64,000 nt of DNA from an uncultured Lachnospiraceae bacterium (GTDB lineage Bacteria; Bacillota; Clostridia; Lachnospirales; Lachnospiraceae): positions 1 through 64,000 of the forward strand of contig CANSTU010000004.1 in assembly GCA_947650005.1 (NCBI GenBank), read 5' to 3'. The notes beneath the pieces were generated by a model. That model was given only the letters and a program-made list of their open reading frames with translations, searched no databases and was not told where the DNA came from. A program made the translations under genes and the position numbers. How positions within the stretch are numbered: position 1 is the first letter of the stretch; each line of letters opens with the position of its first letter. Positions 37,801-47,611 of this stretch are shown one piece after another.

Positions 37801-39072
37801 TTAATTGGACAGCACGCTGTCCTCTCCCTCCGGCAGGATGGCAGCAAGAACGATCCCCACCACCGCTGCCAATGCCAGTCCGGAAACGGTCACCACACCA
37901 TATACCGGAATACTGTCGCAGCCGATTCCCAGTACAAGAATGATGGCAGCCACCAGCAGGTTCCGGCTATTGCCGAAATTCAACCTGGAATTCACCAGGA
38001 TACGCACACCTACCGCGGAAATCATACCATAGAGCACAATGCTGATTCCGCCGGTCACTGGGCTGGGAATGCTGGAAATAAATCCGCCAAACTTTCCAAA
38101 AATCCCCAAAATGATGGCAAATACTGCGGCAATACGGATTACGGCTGGATCATATACCTTGGTCACGGCCAGCACTCCCGTATTCTCTCCATATGTAGTA
38201 TTGGCAGGGCCGCCCAACAGGCCAGCCAAAGCGGTCGCAAGCCCATCGCCCAGGATCGTCCTGTGTACACCGGGATCCACCATGAAGTTCTGGTTCACCA
38301 CCGCCCCGTTGGTGGTGATATCCCCCACATGCTCGATCATCGTCACAAGAGCGATGGGCGCAATGGCCAGGATCGCATCCGCGCGGAATGCAGGAAGACA
38401 GAGCACCTGAGCCATGATATCCTTATCCATGAAGGAAAAGAAATGCGCCTCGCTTACCGCCGTAAAATCGCAAAATCCCAGGGGAAGGCACACGATATAT
38501 CCCGCAATAATAGCAAATAGTATGGGCATCAGGTTGAAAATCCCTTTGGCAAAGATGGATACACAGATGACCACCGCCAGGATCACCACTGTAACCAGAA
38601 CGGATTTCAAACTGAATTCCCCATTATAGTAGAATGCACTGCTGATCGCCGTTCCGCTCAGACGCAGACCGATGACGATGATGATCGGCCCTGTCACGAT
38701 AGGCGGAAGCAGTTTATTTACCTTTTCATATCCGAAAACCCGAATCAAGCCGGCAAACACAACATACACCAATCCGGCAACGATCAGCGCCCCCTTCACC
38801 GCGGCCAGCTTATCCAGGAAATCCGCATCCCCCATTCTGGACTCCCCGATGATGGCCATCAACCCTGCCATGAAAGCAAAACTGGAACCCAGGAAAACGG
38901 GAACCTTTTTCTTCGTGACCAGATGGAAAAGCAGTGTACCCAGCCCTGCGCAGAACAGCGTAATAGAAGTATTCATGCCGGTCAGCGCAGGTACGAGAAC
39001 GGTAGCGCCGAACATGGCCAGTGTGTGCTGAATTCCCAAAATCAGCTTCTGTTTTGTAGTCTTTTCTCCCAT
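37801..39072 (-). CDS. uraA: uracil/xanthine permease, NCS2 family
   Basis: A 423-residue membrane carrier with about 14 helices. Family landmarks are IQHTLAMFGATVLVPALTGM near residue 10, VTGPIIIVIGLRLSGTAI near 125, and NTTYGENTGVLAVTKVYDP near 290 (the NCS2 signature, with Glu in the substrate site). It probably imports uracil with protons; xanthine cannot be excluded. The start is ATG 39072, behind GGAGGAG. It has its own sigma-A promoter. The leader is only about 50 nt, too short for a PyrR-type attenuator. Confidence 0.9.
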   Translation of the reverse strand: MGEKTTKQKLILGIQHTLAMFGATVLVPALTGMNTSITLFCAGLGTLLFHLVTKKKVPVFLGSSFAFMAGLMAIIGESRMGDADFLDKLAAVKGALIVAGLVYVVFAGLIRVFGYEKVNKLLPPIVTGPIIIVIGLRLSGTAISSAFYYNGEFSLKSVLVTVVILAVVICVSIFAKGIFNLMPILFAIIAGYIVCLPLGFCDFTAVSEAHFFSFMDKDIMAQVLCLPAFRADAILAIAPIALVTMIEHVGDITTNGAVVNQNFMVDPGVHRTILGDGLATALAGLLGGPANTTYGENTGVLAVTKVYDPAVIRIAAVFAIILGIFGKFGGFISSIPSPVTGGISIVLYGMISAVGVRILVNSRLNFGNSRNLLVAAIILVLGIGCDSIPVYGVVTVSGLALAAVVGIVLAAILPEGEDSVLSN

Positions 39073-39126
39073 TTCCTAGAATCTCCTCCTACATGTAAAC
39101 CATATACACCCATTATTTCAGACTAT

Positions 39127-39155
39127 ACTATAACACAGCCTGCCGGAGTTCACAA
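39127..39155 (-). promoter_or_regulatory. promoter of the uracil permease gene
   Basis: Minus strand TTGTGA (39150-39155), 17 bp, TATAGT (39127-39132), about 55 bp upstream of the start codon. Confidence 0.6.
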
Positions 39156-39190
39156 TGGGAAAATTCGTAATACCCGCAACAATATGAAGG

Positions 39191-40822
39191 CTAGGCTGCC
39201 CCTTTAGCCCCTGTAACAACACACTTATTTAGAAACCTGTCATAGGCGATAATCCTCAGTTCCTTCTCTTCTTCCAAAAAACCGGGAATCTCCAGTCGGA
39301 TCATCCCCTCTTCCTGCGCCGCTTCAGCATACTGAAAGATTCCGTTCAGGTATACTTCGATTTTGTTCACTTCTTCCCCTGCCCGGTAACGGATGAATAA
39401 TGTCTCGCCCTCCCATTGCGCCTGAGCGCTAAATTCAAGTTTCTTTTCTTCCGTGATGGGCGTACCGCCAAGTTCAGGCCTGCGAATCGCGAAATCCTGT
39501 CTCAGTTCGTCCACAAAGGCTCCCTTTACGCGGATATTCGCAGGTATGCCCAGCCCCATATTTTCCCGAAAAAGGTTCAGATATCCCACGCTCTGCGGAT
39601 CCCATCCCACCGTAAGGGAGCAAACCGTATCCACCGCCACAGCATCCTTTCCGGCCAGGATCATTCGCATATTCATCCGATCCCCCTCCACGCTTTCGTG
39701 GGAAACGGGGACGGGGCCGTTCTGGAATCCCTGCAGGCCATCCACGATCACGTAGTTCACCGGTTTTGCCCTGTAATAATCATAAATCCATTTATCCAGC
39801 TCCCCGTCGGTAATCCGATGGGAAACCATGTGAACCTTGCTGGGGTTATCCGGTCCTGCTCCATAAAGATTGCCCGGCGGCGTCCCGATACTCACATTTT
39901 TAATTCCTGCGGTCACCACAGCCCCCGAGGTGGTTTTCAGCACGGGAACGCTGATGATCACGTCCGCTTCATAGAGGATTCTATTGAAATAGTAGGACTC
40001 GTGTAGCAGGCCGTCGGGCAGCTCCACTTTAACCACCTCGGGCGCGTCAAAGTCCTGCCATGCCCCGCAATCCTCCTCCAGACAGATGAAGCCGTCTACC
40101 CCTTCCAGATAATCCAGCGTATAGTGGAAATGCTCCATCACGGCCCTGGTTGGCCCGGTCGCGGAGCCTTCCATCAAATAGACTTTCCCATCCGGGTTCC
40201 ATTCCCGCACCATCCCCACCACGGCCTTCGTGACCCTCCAGTCCGTGGTAATACCGTTAACGTCCTCATCTAACAGCTCCCCGGTAGAATCCACGATCAT
40301 CTGTACCAGGTTGGGCTTGATCACCACGGTCTGGCCGTTTTGCACCACCGTTCCCAGGTCAGCGGCCGCAGTGCGTACCATCTCTTCGATTTCCGCTTCC
40401 GTAATGTCCTCCGCCCTGGCCCTTTCGGAACGGACAATGGATACCGTGGCGCCGGAAAACGCCGCCTCTTGGGCGCCATTGTTCTCCGAGGCTGCGTCAG
40501 CGTTCTTTCCGGCAGATATATGATCCGCACCGTTTTCCTGCGATGATTCCCCAACCATCCCGCCGGATGCATTGCTTTGCGCACCACTCTCTTCAGAAAG
40601 CACATCGGATATTTCGTTTTGTGCAGATGTCTCCCCGGACGTCGCATTGGATGCGCCGTTCCCTGCAGCTATCTCCCCCAATGGCTCGTCGGCCATATCC
40701 TGAGTAGGTGTTCTTGCATCCGTCTGATTCGGCGGCATACTCTCCGTCGGTGCAGGCACATTCCGGCAGGCATTCATCAATGTCATGGGCACCGCCAGAT
40801 ATAACCAGAATTTCTTCTTCAA
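39191..40822 (-). CDS. DUF362 domain lipoprotein with low-complexity linker
   Basis: A 543-residue protein. A TTG start at 40822 is preferred: AGAGAGGG lies 8 nt upstream and it yields the signal MKKKFWLYLAVPMTLMNAC, a plausible if imperfect lipobox. Residues about 25-130 are a Gly/Asn/Ser/Ala-rich linker with repeated NGA, SNAS and ENGAQ units. The DUF362 domain follows (VVIKPNLVQMIVDSTG, ISVPVLKTTSGAVVTAGIKN near 320). A C-terminal beta domain ends it. DUF362 proteins often bind a metal or cluster, but no CxxC ferredoxin motifs are seen here. It is the last gene of the com series. Function unknown. Confidence 0.75.
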   Translation of the reverse strand: MKKKFWLYLAVPMTLMNACRNVPAPTESMPPNQTDARTPTQDMADEPLGEIAAGNGASNATSGETSAQNEISDVLSEESGAQSNASGGMVGESSQENGADHISAGKNADAASENNGAQEAAFSGATVSIVRSERARAEDITEAEIEEMVRTAAADLGTVVQNGQTVVIKPNLVQMIVDSTGELLDEDVNGITTDWRVTKAVVGMVREWNPDGKVYLMEGSATGPTRAVMEHFHYTLDYLEGVDGFICLEEDCGAWQDFDAPEVVKVELPDGLLHESYYFNRILYEADVIISVPVLKTTSGAVVTAGIKNVSIGTPPGNLYGAGPDNPSKVHMVSHRITDGELDKWIYDYYRAKPVNYVIVDGLQGFQNGPVPVSHESVEGDRMNMRMILAGKDAVAVDTVCSLTVGWDPQSVGYLNLFRENMGLGIPANIRVKGAFVDELRQDFAIRRPELGGTPITEEKKLEFSAQAQWEGETLFIRYRAGEEVNKIEVYLNGIFQYAEAAQEEGMIRLEIPGFLEEEKELRIIAYDRFLNKCVVTGAKGAA

Positions 40823-40922
40823 GACTTCAACCCTCTCTGCCGCATCCTTTAAGAAATCTCTGTGAGACTGAAAACCCAGGTCCTTCCATTCAACACTCAC
40901 AGGCGATGTCCCATAGAACCTC

Positions 40923-41369
40923 TCACCGAAGCAGTTCGCCCACCAGCTTATTCACCAATAAGCCGTCCGCCCTGCCCTTCACCCGGGGCATCAATTCTTT
41001 CATGATTTTACCTTTATCTTTTCCGGTGGGATTCTCTATTCCAAGCACACCGAGCGCTTCCTGGATCTGCTCCCGAATGGCTTCCTCTCCCATCTCCTCG
41101 GGGGCAAATTCCTTCAAAACAGCAAGCCGCTTCCCGCATTCCTCCCGGATGTCGTTCCTATCCGCAGGGGCCAGATCCAACGTTTCCTGGGTCTGTTTGA
41201 TCTCTTTTTTAATCACCTCATTCTCTTCCGCCTCCGTAAGGTCAGCCCGCTTATCAATGGCTTTATTTTTCAACGCCGCAAGAAGCATGGAAAGGGTATC
41301 CTTACGTTCCTTATCCTTATTCTTCATTGCCGCCACCATCTGTGCCCTTACTTCTTCTATTTTGCTCAT
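40923..41369 (-). CDS. yqeY: GatB/YqeY domain-containing protein
   Basis: A 148-residue helical protein matching the stand-alone YqeY family, related to the C-terminal domain of the GatB amidotransferase subunit that contacts tRNA. Features are AMKNKDKERKDTLSMLLAAL near residue 15 and the C-terminal GKIMKELMPRVKGRADGLLV. It may bind tRNA, but its cellular role is not settled. ATG 41369 follows GGGAG in a hairpin leader cassette that overlaps the holA stop. Confidence 0.88.
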   Translation of the reverse strand: MSKIEEVRAQMVAAMKNKDKERKDTLSMLLAALKNKAIDKRADLTEAEENEVIKKEIKQTQETLDLAPADRNDIREECGKRLAVLKEFAPEEMGEEAIREQIQEALGVLGIENPTGKDKGKIMKELMPRVKGRADGLLVNKLVGELLR

Positions 41370-41400
41370 ATTTGTCTCCCATCTGCGCGCCCTAGCGCGC
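41370..41400 (-). repeat. leader cassette between holA and yqeY
   Basis: The palindrome GCGCGCCCTAGCGCGC (41385-41400) contains the holA TAG stop in its loop. On the minus strand it continues as AGATGGGAGACAAAT and the yqeY ATG. Confidence 0.75.
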
Positions 41401-42384
41401 GTCTTTTTTGCAGCTATACTTAACAATCAGCAGCTCTACGCCCAGCCTGTCACCGATGCGGCCGCTTTTCACCGCTTCATCCGTACTCACGCAGGCCTCC
41501 AAGGCCTCCCGCAGCTCTTCCTGCTTGAACCTGGAAGCCTGGCTCGCATATTTCCCCACCAGAAAACCATGCAGGCCCGTTTTTTCCCCAATCTTTTTGT
41601 TATCGTACCCTTTCTTCTTCAGTTCTTTCACCTGCCAGAGTAGATTAAACTGCCTGCCGATCAGAAACAGGATCCGCATGGGCGGTTCCTTCAGGGATAA
41701 CAGGTCATAGTACAACCGAAGCGCTTCCTGCTGCCGCCGGAGTGCAATCGCCTCCACCATACCGAAGATCTGCCCCGTCACCTGATGGGTGCAGATGGCT
41801 TCGATATCCTCCTGCGTAACGGCGTCCCTGCCCAGGGTATAGCAAAAAAGTTTTTCCATCTCCCTGCTGATATTCTCCATATCGCTGCCCGTCTTTTCCA
41901 GGAAAAATTCCAGGCCTGCCTGGGAAATATTCTTTCCCTCCTTCTTCATCCGCCCCAGGATCCACCGCTTTAGCGTAGCCTCATCCTGTGTGGCGAATTC
42001 CACCGCCCGCCCGGCCGACTTTACCGCCTTGAACAACCGGCCTCTTTTATCCACCTCCGTCTCTACGAACAAAAGGCAGGCGGCGGGTGGCGGCGTTTTG
42101 AGATAATCTGCCATCGCCTCCCCGCCCTTTTTGAACCAACCGCTGTCTTCTATCAAAATCAGCCTGCGATCCGCAAAAAAAGGCATGGTTTCCGCCAGGT
42201 CAATGACCTCCCCCTGGCTGGTATCCTTCCCTTTGTAGGAAGCGAAATTCATAGTATCCCCTTCCTGCACCATGGCTTCCTTCAGTTTATCCCGGTACTG
42301 GTTCATCAGGTAAGTTTCCTGTCCGTACAACAGGTACACCGGCATAAACTGTCCGGTCTTCATGTCCTCCAGCAGTTGTTTCAT
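41392..42384 (-). CDS. holA: DNA polymerase III subunit delta
   Basis: A 330-residue clamp-loader subunit that opens the beta clamp. The N-terminal FMPVYLLYGQETYLMNQYRD is the P-loop-like region of HolA. The AAA+ middle (ILIEDSGWFKKG) and the C-terminal collar domain (ILFLIGRQFNLLWQVKELKK) follow. Adjacent position to comEC is conserved across Firmicutes. The last codons Asp-Ala-Arg-stop are encoded by the left arm and loop of the yqeY leader hairpin, so the C-terminus appears partly repeat-derived. Confidence 0.93.
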   Translation of the reverse strand: MKQLLEDMKTGQFMPVYLLYGQETYLMNQYRDKLKEAMVQEGDTMNFASYKGKDTSQGEVIDLAETMPFFADRRLILIEDSGWFKKGGEAMADYLKTPPPAACLLFVETEVDKRGRLFKAVKSAGRAVEFATQDEATLKRWILGRMKKEGKNISQAGLEFFLEKTGSDMENISREMEKLFCYTLGRDAVTQEDIEAICTHQVTGQIFGMVEAIALRRQQEALRLYYDLLSLKEPPMRILFLIGRQFNLLWQVKELKKKGYDNKKIGEKTGLHGFLVGKYASQASRFKQEELREALEACVSTDEAVKSGRIGDRLGVELLIVKYSCKKDAR

Positions 42385-42457
42385 GATTATGCCCTCGCAT
42401 ATGGCAGGCTATGCCTGCGATACTGACGCTGATACAGAGTTTGAAACGAAATTTCAA
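42385..42457 (-). repeat. type-B leader cassette upstream of holA
   Basis: Minus strand: hairpin TTGAAA/TTTCAA (42441-42457), linker CTCTGTATCAGCGTCAG, hairpin GCAGGCATAGCCTGC (42404-42418), then GCGAGGGCATAATC and ATG. The wording TATCGCAG and the GAGGG site are shared with copies at 50040 and 59289. The rest of the gap (42458-42574) shows no gene. Confidence 0.65.
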
Positions 42458-42574
42458 GCTTTCTCTTATTTCTCACTTTAGCTGGTGCTCCATTCCAAGT
42501 GACTCCACACAGGTTCTTCGCACCGCGTTTAAAATCACGGATTATCACTCTCTATCATTACACATTCTTGCTTT

Positions 42575-45004
42575 TCAGTCAATGTCCAAAAATGACTCCA
42601 CCCACATTCTTCCCCTCCGGAAACGGACCGTGACCGCCCCGCAGCGTGAAGTAAGAAAGACCGGAATCCCTCTTACGGCAAATCGTTCCAATACCGCCTT
42701 ATGGGGATGTCCATAGGAATTATCTTTTCCGCAGGAAATCAGGGCAGCGCGCGGCAGAACCCAATCCAGAAAACCTTCACTGCTGGAAGTATCGGAGCCA
42801 TGATGGGCCGTCTTTAAGATGCTGCAGTCTCCCGCCTGGCTGCCGTATGCCCGCGTAATCCGTTCCTCCCCTTCGCATCCGATATCCCCTGTGAGCAGGG
42901 CCGAAAAGATCTCCCGCCCTCTTCTTTGGGCGGAATATCGCAACACCAAGCTGCTTTCGTTCCTATCCGTCAGCGTCTCTTCCCCCATAGGATGAAGCGC
43001 CAAAAAACAGCTGTCCCCGTCCCTCACTTCCTCCCCGGCCTTCATCCGATATACCGGAATCCCGGATGTGGAGGCAGCATCCAGCAAGCCGCAAAAGGCC
43101 TCGTCCTCCGGCCCAGCTGCCGGAAGAGTCAGACCGCCCACCTCCACGTTTCCCTCCCCGGCCCATTCGAGGATCTGCAAAACGGCGCTAATATGATCCG
43201 CATCCCAGTGGCTTACGAAGATCATTTCCAGCCTGTCCACCCCTTGGTATTTCAGAAAAGGAATCACCTGCCAGGTGCCAACATCCCGTTTGGAGGAACT
43301 TCCCCCGTCGTAAAGATAGTGTTTCCCTTCCCCTGTCCGAATATAAATACAATCCCCCTGCCCCACGTCCAACATGGTCATCTGTCCTCCTGCAAAAGGT
43401 TTCACCAGGAAAATCAGGCACAGGGCCAGGGCAGCCCCATACCCGCCGGCCCTTGGGAGCTTTTTCGCACATAAAACGAGCCCAACAAGGCCCACATAGA
43501 AAATCGCAATCTGCCACAGCTGCGGTTTCCCGGTACGCCAAAAGCCCAGGCCGGCCTGACTTTCCAGACGGCACAACCATTCATACAGCCACAGAATTGC
43601 CCGAACCAAAAGGGCTGCGGGCCTGATACACCAAAGCAGGCCCGGACAGACTATCAACGCAATCCCGCCTGCCAACGCGAGCAGGATGCAGCCTCCCAGC
43701 AGAACCCCCATGAGAGGCACCACCGCCATGTTTAACAAAACGGCGGACATGTTCCACTCATAATAGGCGCTAAGAATCACCGGAAGGGTCGCAAGACTGA
43801 TGCAGAAGCTAGCGCGAAATCCCATCCGCATCTTTTCCAATAAGATCTTTTTTCTCTTTTCCCACTGATTTTCATCAATATATCGCTTGTCCGCCTTTTT
43901 TCCTCCGCTTTTTCTCATCCTGCCAAAGGCTGGCACCACCGCCACCGCACCCGCAGCGGCCGAAAAAGAAAGACCGAATCCCGCGTCTTCCAGGCAGGCC
44001 GGATTCTCCACCACCAGCAGGACCGCCGCCACAGCCAATGCTGTACCCGGATCGTAGGTACGTCCTATAAGCTGCGCCGTCATGGCAAAGGCGAACATGA
44101 TCCCGGCGCGCAGAGAGGAAGCGGAAAATCCGGTCATACACAGATAAGATCCCAGAAACAGGAAGGCGGCCACACATCCCGCCTTTTTCCCGAAAAACCG
44201 GGCTAGAAACCGGAATATCCCCATTCCCAGCAAAGAAATATGAAGGCCTGATATAGCCAGAATATGGGAAATCCCCGCTCTCTGATACAGACCTTTAAGT
44301 TCCTTGTCCATTCCGCCTTTCTCTCCCAAGAGCATTGCCTTTGCCACCGAAGCCTCCCGGCTTGGAAGAAGGGCCTCCAGGGCCGTCCCCAGGTGTTTTT
44401 TCAATAAATAGAGACGCTGCCCAAACCATGAATACCCCTCGCTCTTTCCCACAAGAACGGCCTGCGTTAACTCAAAGGCATATCCTTGCCTGTTATAATA
44501 AGCCTTTGCATCGAATTCCCCCGGATTGGACGCCTGCCTGAAATGGCGTACCTTTCCCTCATAACGCGCATAACAGCCAATTTCCGGCAGGGCTTCCCCG
44601 CTTTGCGGCCTGCAGAGGATGGCATAACTGGTTTCGGGCCGATTCCTCCCTGAGCCTTCCCGAAAATCAGATGTAAAATATTCGTTGGAATGCAATTGTA
44701 TGGAATGTAATTCTATGGATTCATTGTTCCCCGACTGGGGATGATATGCAGATGGATTCTTATTTTCAAATTCCTCGGCCTCAGGCCGGGAGATTTCCGA
44801 TATGGCATTCTTCAGATAGATGATATAGGCGGTTTCCCCATTTTGGCTATTGACGGTTTCTACGATATCCACAACCTCGCCCGTATAAACCGCTGCCTGT
44901 CCGTCCTCATATTCCGGTACGGGAACGGGCAGGCCAAAAGCAAGGGTGGTCAGCTTCACCGCAGCCACAAACAGGAGGGCCGCCGATACAAGCGGTCGTC
45001 TCAC
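42575..45004 (-). CDS. comEC: DNA internalisation competence protein ComEC/Rec2
   Basis: An 809-residue membrane channel and nuclease-like protein for DNA uptake. The N-terminal hydrophobic domain carries an OB-fold-like DUF4131 part. The ComEC core has AISGLHISLLGMG near residue 250. The C-terminal metallo-beta-lactamase-like domain has MTMLDVGQGDCIYI, the VSHWDADHISAV metal motif near 615, and TAHHGSDTSSS near 750. The GTG start at 45004 overlaps the GerMN stop by 4 bp (GTGA), which indicates coupled translation. It is in series with comEA, but a two-component system and GerMN lie between them, unlike the comEA-comEB-comEC order of Bacillus. Confidence 0.93.
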   Translation of the reverse strand: MRRPLVSAALLFVAAVKLTTLAFGLPVPVPEYEDGQAAVYTGEVVDIVETVNSQNGETAYIIYLKNAISEISRPEAEEFENKNPSAYHPQSGNNESIELHSIQLHSNEYFTSDFREGSGRNRPETSYAILCRPQSGEALPEIGCYARYEGKVRHFRQASNPGEFDAKAYYNRQGYAFELTQAVLVGKSEGYSWFGQRLYLLKKHLGTALEALLPSREASVAKAMLLGEKGGMDKELKGLYQRAGISHILAISGLHISLLGMGIFRFLARFFGKKAGCVAAFLFLGSYLCMTGFSASSLRAGIMFAFAMTAQLIGRTYDPGTALAVAAVLLVVENPACLEDAGFGLSFSAAAGAVAVVPAFGRMRKSGGKKADKRYIDENQWEKRKKILLEKMRMGFRASFCISLATLPVILSAYYEWNMSAVLLNMAVVPLMGVLLGGCILLALAGGIALIVCPGLLWCIRPAALLVRAILWLYEWLCRLESQAGLGFWRTGKPQLWQIAIFYVGLVGLVLCAKKLPRAGGYGAALALCLIFLVKPFAGGQMTMLDVGQGDCIYIRTGEGKHYLYDGGSSSKRDVGTWQVIPFLKYQGVDRLEMIFVSHWDADHISAVLQILEWAGEGNVEVGGLTLPAAGPEDEAFCGLLDAASTSGIPVYRMKAGEEVRDGDSCFLALHPMGEETLTDRNESSLVLRYSAQRRGREIFSALLTGDIGCEGEERITRAYGSQAGDCSILKTAHHGSDTSSSEGFLDWVLPRAALISCGKDNSYGHPHKAVLERFAVRGIPVFLTSRCGAVTVRFRRGRMWVESFLDID

Positions 45005-45954
45005 TGCGTTCCCTCCTCCGTCCTGGTGATCTCCAGGTTTCTCTCATAAATATTGGCCAGATTATAGCTCTCCCGGAACACCAGATCGCTTCTGCCGTTC
45101 ACGGCAATCTGAACCTTGTTCACATTGGACAGCTCCACCAGGGAATTCACCAGGGAATAGATCACCACATCCGCAGTCACGTTATAGACCTGGGTGAGAA
45201 AGGCGTCGTCCAGATTCACATAACAGATTCCGTCCTTCACCGTAACCCCCTGCACCTTTGTGGCGGAGTTGATCACGGGGAAGACCTCTTCGCTCTCCGG
45301 CCCTTTTACCAGGTTTTCCACCACCAGCCTTTCCATGGAAATATTGCTGTTGTACACCACCGTCCGATTCGTCTCAACCAGACGATCCCCGGCCTCGTTG
45401 GCAAAGTACAGGCGCAAAGTCACCATTTCATAGGCATTGATTTCTTCCCCCGCATTATCGATGAAGGTGTCCGCGGTCATAGGCCCCACCGCCGTACCCG
45501 CATTATCCGTCAGGCTCTGCCCTTCCACCGTCATCAGCACATGGTTAATGCCATCCACCTGGGACAAGGTCCGCACCAGAGCCGCCCGCACCAGCACTTC
45601 CGTGGTGGCGGGCAGTTTTTTGTAGGACTCGTCCATATCCAGATTGAGCTGTCCCTCCTCCACCTGATATCCTTCCACCAAAACCGAGGTCCCTACAGAA
45701 GCTTTGAGGGATACGTCCTGGGGCGTCTGGGAGAGCGCCTCAAGAAGCGCCTCCGTCTGCGCAGCCTGTCCCTCTTCCTCTTCCAAAACCCTCGACTCCT
45801 TAACGATCTTCGTTTCCTCACGATTTAAATAATAAATATAATATTCCTTCCCGTCCTCTTCCTCCTTTGCTCTGCCGCAGGATGCCAGGCACAACAGGCA
45901 CAGGAAGAAAAGCGGGAAAAGAACTGCCTTACAATAACTTTTTCCTCTTTTCAA
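45001..45954 (-). CDS. lipoprotein with two GerMN domains
   Basis: A 317-residue lipoprotein. The signal peptide ends in LCLASC (Cys near residue 26). Two GerMN-like domains follow: one around VEEGQLNLDMDESYKK to VLMTVEGQSL (about 100-170), the other around VTVKDGICYVNLDDAF to VQIAVNGRSD (about 230-300). GerMN domains occur in spore germination GerM and in envelope lipoproteins, where they are thought to bind peptidoglycan or protein partners. Its position between a kinase and comEC suggests a link between envelope state and DNA uptake (inference). Confidence 0.85.
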   Translation of the reverse strand: MKRGKSYCKAVLFPLFFLCLLCLASCGRAKEEEDGKEYYIYYLNREETKIVKESRVLEEEEGQAAQTEALLEALSQTPQDVSLKASVGTSVLVEGYQVEEGQLNLDMDESYKKLPATTEVLVRAALVRTLSQVDGINHVLMTVEGQSLTDNAGTAVGPMTADTFIDNAGEEINAYEMVTLRLYFANEAGDRLVETNRTVVYNSNISMERLVVENLVKGPESEEVFPVINSATKVQGVTVKDGICYVNLDDAFLTQVYNVTADVVIYSLVNSLVELSNVNKVQIAVNGRSDLVFRESYNLANIYERNLEITRTEEGTQ

Positions 45955-45977
45955 ACCGAATCAACTCCCCTAATCCT

Positions 45978-47471
45978 CTACTGTTTTACATGGATGAGCG
46001 GTATCTTCACCGTAAAGCAGGATCCCTCGCCTTCCATGCTGGAAACCTTCACGGATCCGCGATGCAGAAGGATGGCTCCCCTGGTAATGGAAAGTCCCAG
46101 GCCCGTTCCCCCAATCTGCCTGGAGTGGGATTTATCCACCCTGTAAAACCTTTCAAAAATATGATCGAAGTCCTCCTGTGGGATACCGATTCCCGAATCG
46201 GATATTTCCACCGTAAAAAACTGGTGGTCGGCATCCAGCAGAACCTTCACCCATCCATGCTCCTTGTTATATTTAATGGCGTTTTCCACCAAATTGGTAA
46301 AAATCTGGGTAACCTTCACCTCGTCCACTTCCGCGGTTACCGGACGGATACTCTCAAACACCATTTCCACGTCTCTCTGCCGGGCAATGGGACGAAGACG
46401 CTTTAGTACCAATTCCAGAAGCCCGTTCATATCCACCGATGTGATGTTCAGTTGGGCCACCGTCTTGTCCATCTTAACCAAGGACAAAAGGTCACTGATA
46501 ATTTTATTCTCCCTTTCAATCTCCTCCCCAATATCCTGCATGAATTCCTGATACAGCTCCACCGGAGCGCCCTCCTGCTGCATCAGGGAATCCGCAAGTA
46601 CCTTCATGGAGGTCAAGGGCGTCTTCAATTCATGGGACACGTTGGAAACGAATTCCTGTCTCGAATCATCGATCACCTTCATTCGGCTCAGAAGCTGATT
46701 AAAGGCATCCACGATGTGCTCCGTCTCCAGATAATCCTTTACGCTGATGGGTTCCTCCTGAAAACCGTCCTTTACCTCATTGATCGCTCGGGTCACCTTA
46801 TTAAAAGGATGGATCAGAAGCGTGGAAAACGCCATGGAAATGCCAAAAATAAAAATTGTGATCACAATTTCCACGATCAGCGCCTTCCTGTTCAAAATCT
46901 CCAATGTCGCCGTGATATTGACCGTAGACACGCTCGCCAACATAACCCCCTGTACAGGGACGGAACCGTCCTCCTTCTGGGAGTCCGTAACGGAAGTCTG
47001 TCCTGTCTGGAAGGTGGTCTCCACAATGGGAATCGTCATCTCTATATAGCCGCTTTTTCTGTCATAATTGGAGATTTCTTCCCCTTTGAAGCAGCGGATC
47101 ACTTCCTCAGAGATCATCGTTTTCCCTTCGCTGATCCCATAGGTGTCTTTTACAATCCGGAAATTATTGTTGATGATGAGCACACGGCCGTCGTATAGAT
47201 TGGACATCTGATCAAGCTCCGCGTTAATCGCTTCGCTGGAAGTGTCCCTGAGATAATTATTGTTTAAAAGATGGTTGGCAATGATCTTAAACTGTGTCTG
47301 GGTGTCGGTTAAACGCAGGGAAACGGCCCGCTCCTCATAGCTCTGGAGAATACCCACCCTGGTGATATAGCTGGGAACGATCCCGATGATGAGCATTACG
47401 AGAAAAATATATACTTTCATACTCCGCAGAACGGGTATTTTGACAAACAACGCCCTCAGCTTGTTTCGCAT
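45978..47471 (-). CDS. membrane sensor histidine kinase with HAMP domain
   Basis: A 497-residue kinase of the WalK/PhoR class. Two membrane helices (KVYIFLVMLIIGIVPSYI near residue 20, and one near 200) enclose an extracellular sensor of about 160 residues. HAMP, then HisKA with VSNVSHELKTPLTSMKV near 290, then HATPase (NLVENAIKYNKEHG, DSGIGIPQEDFDHIFERFYR, GGTGLGLSI). The response regulator gene lies just upstream. ATG 47471 follows GGAGGG; the longer frame to 47615 runs through the intergenic gap. Confidence 0.92.
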   Translation of the reverse strand: MRNKLRALFVKIPVLRSMKVYIFLVMLIIGIVPSYITRVGILQSYEERAVSLRLTDTQTQFKIIANHLLNNNYLRDTSSEAINAELDQMSNLYDGRVLIINNNFRIVKDTYGISEGKTMISEEVIRCFKGEEISNYDRKSGYIEMTIPIVETTFQTGQTSVTDSQKEDGSVPVQGVMLASVSTVNITATLEILNRKALIVEIVITIFIFGISMAFSTLLIHPFNKVTRAINEVKDGFQEEPISVKDYLETEHIVDAFNQLLSRMKVIDDSRQEFVSNVSHELKTPLTSMKVLADSLMQQEGAPVELYQEFMQDIGEEIERENKIISDLLSLVKMDKTVAQLNITSVDMNGLLELVLKRLRPIARQRDVEMVFESIRPVTAEVDEVKVTQIFTNLVENAIKYNKEHGWVKVLLDADHQFFTVEISDSGIGIPQEDFDHIFERFYRVDKSHSRQIGGTGLGLSITRGAILLHRGSVKVSSMEGEGSCFTVKIPLIHVKQ

Positions 47472-47611
47472 CCTGATCTTCCCTCCGGCCGGCCGCACCC
47501 ACCCGGCCCTGCGGTATTGCGCCCTTTTAAGCAGTAAAGACAGTTGGAGATGCGGAATCATTCCTGCGTTTGTCGTACGGGCAGAATCATATTCTCGCAT
47601 CCCCAAAGGAA

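Noticed and set aside
39073..39126. PyrR attenuator before the uracil permease
   Set aside because: The leader is only about 50 nt and contains no antiterminator/terminator pair.
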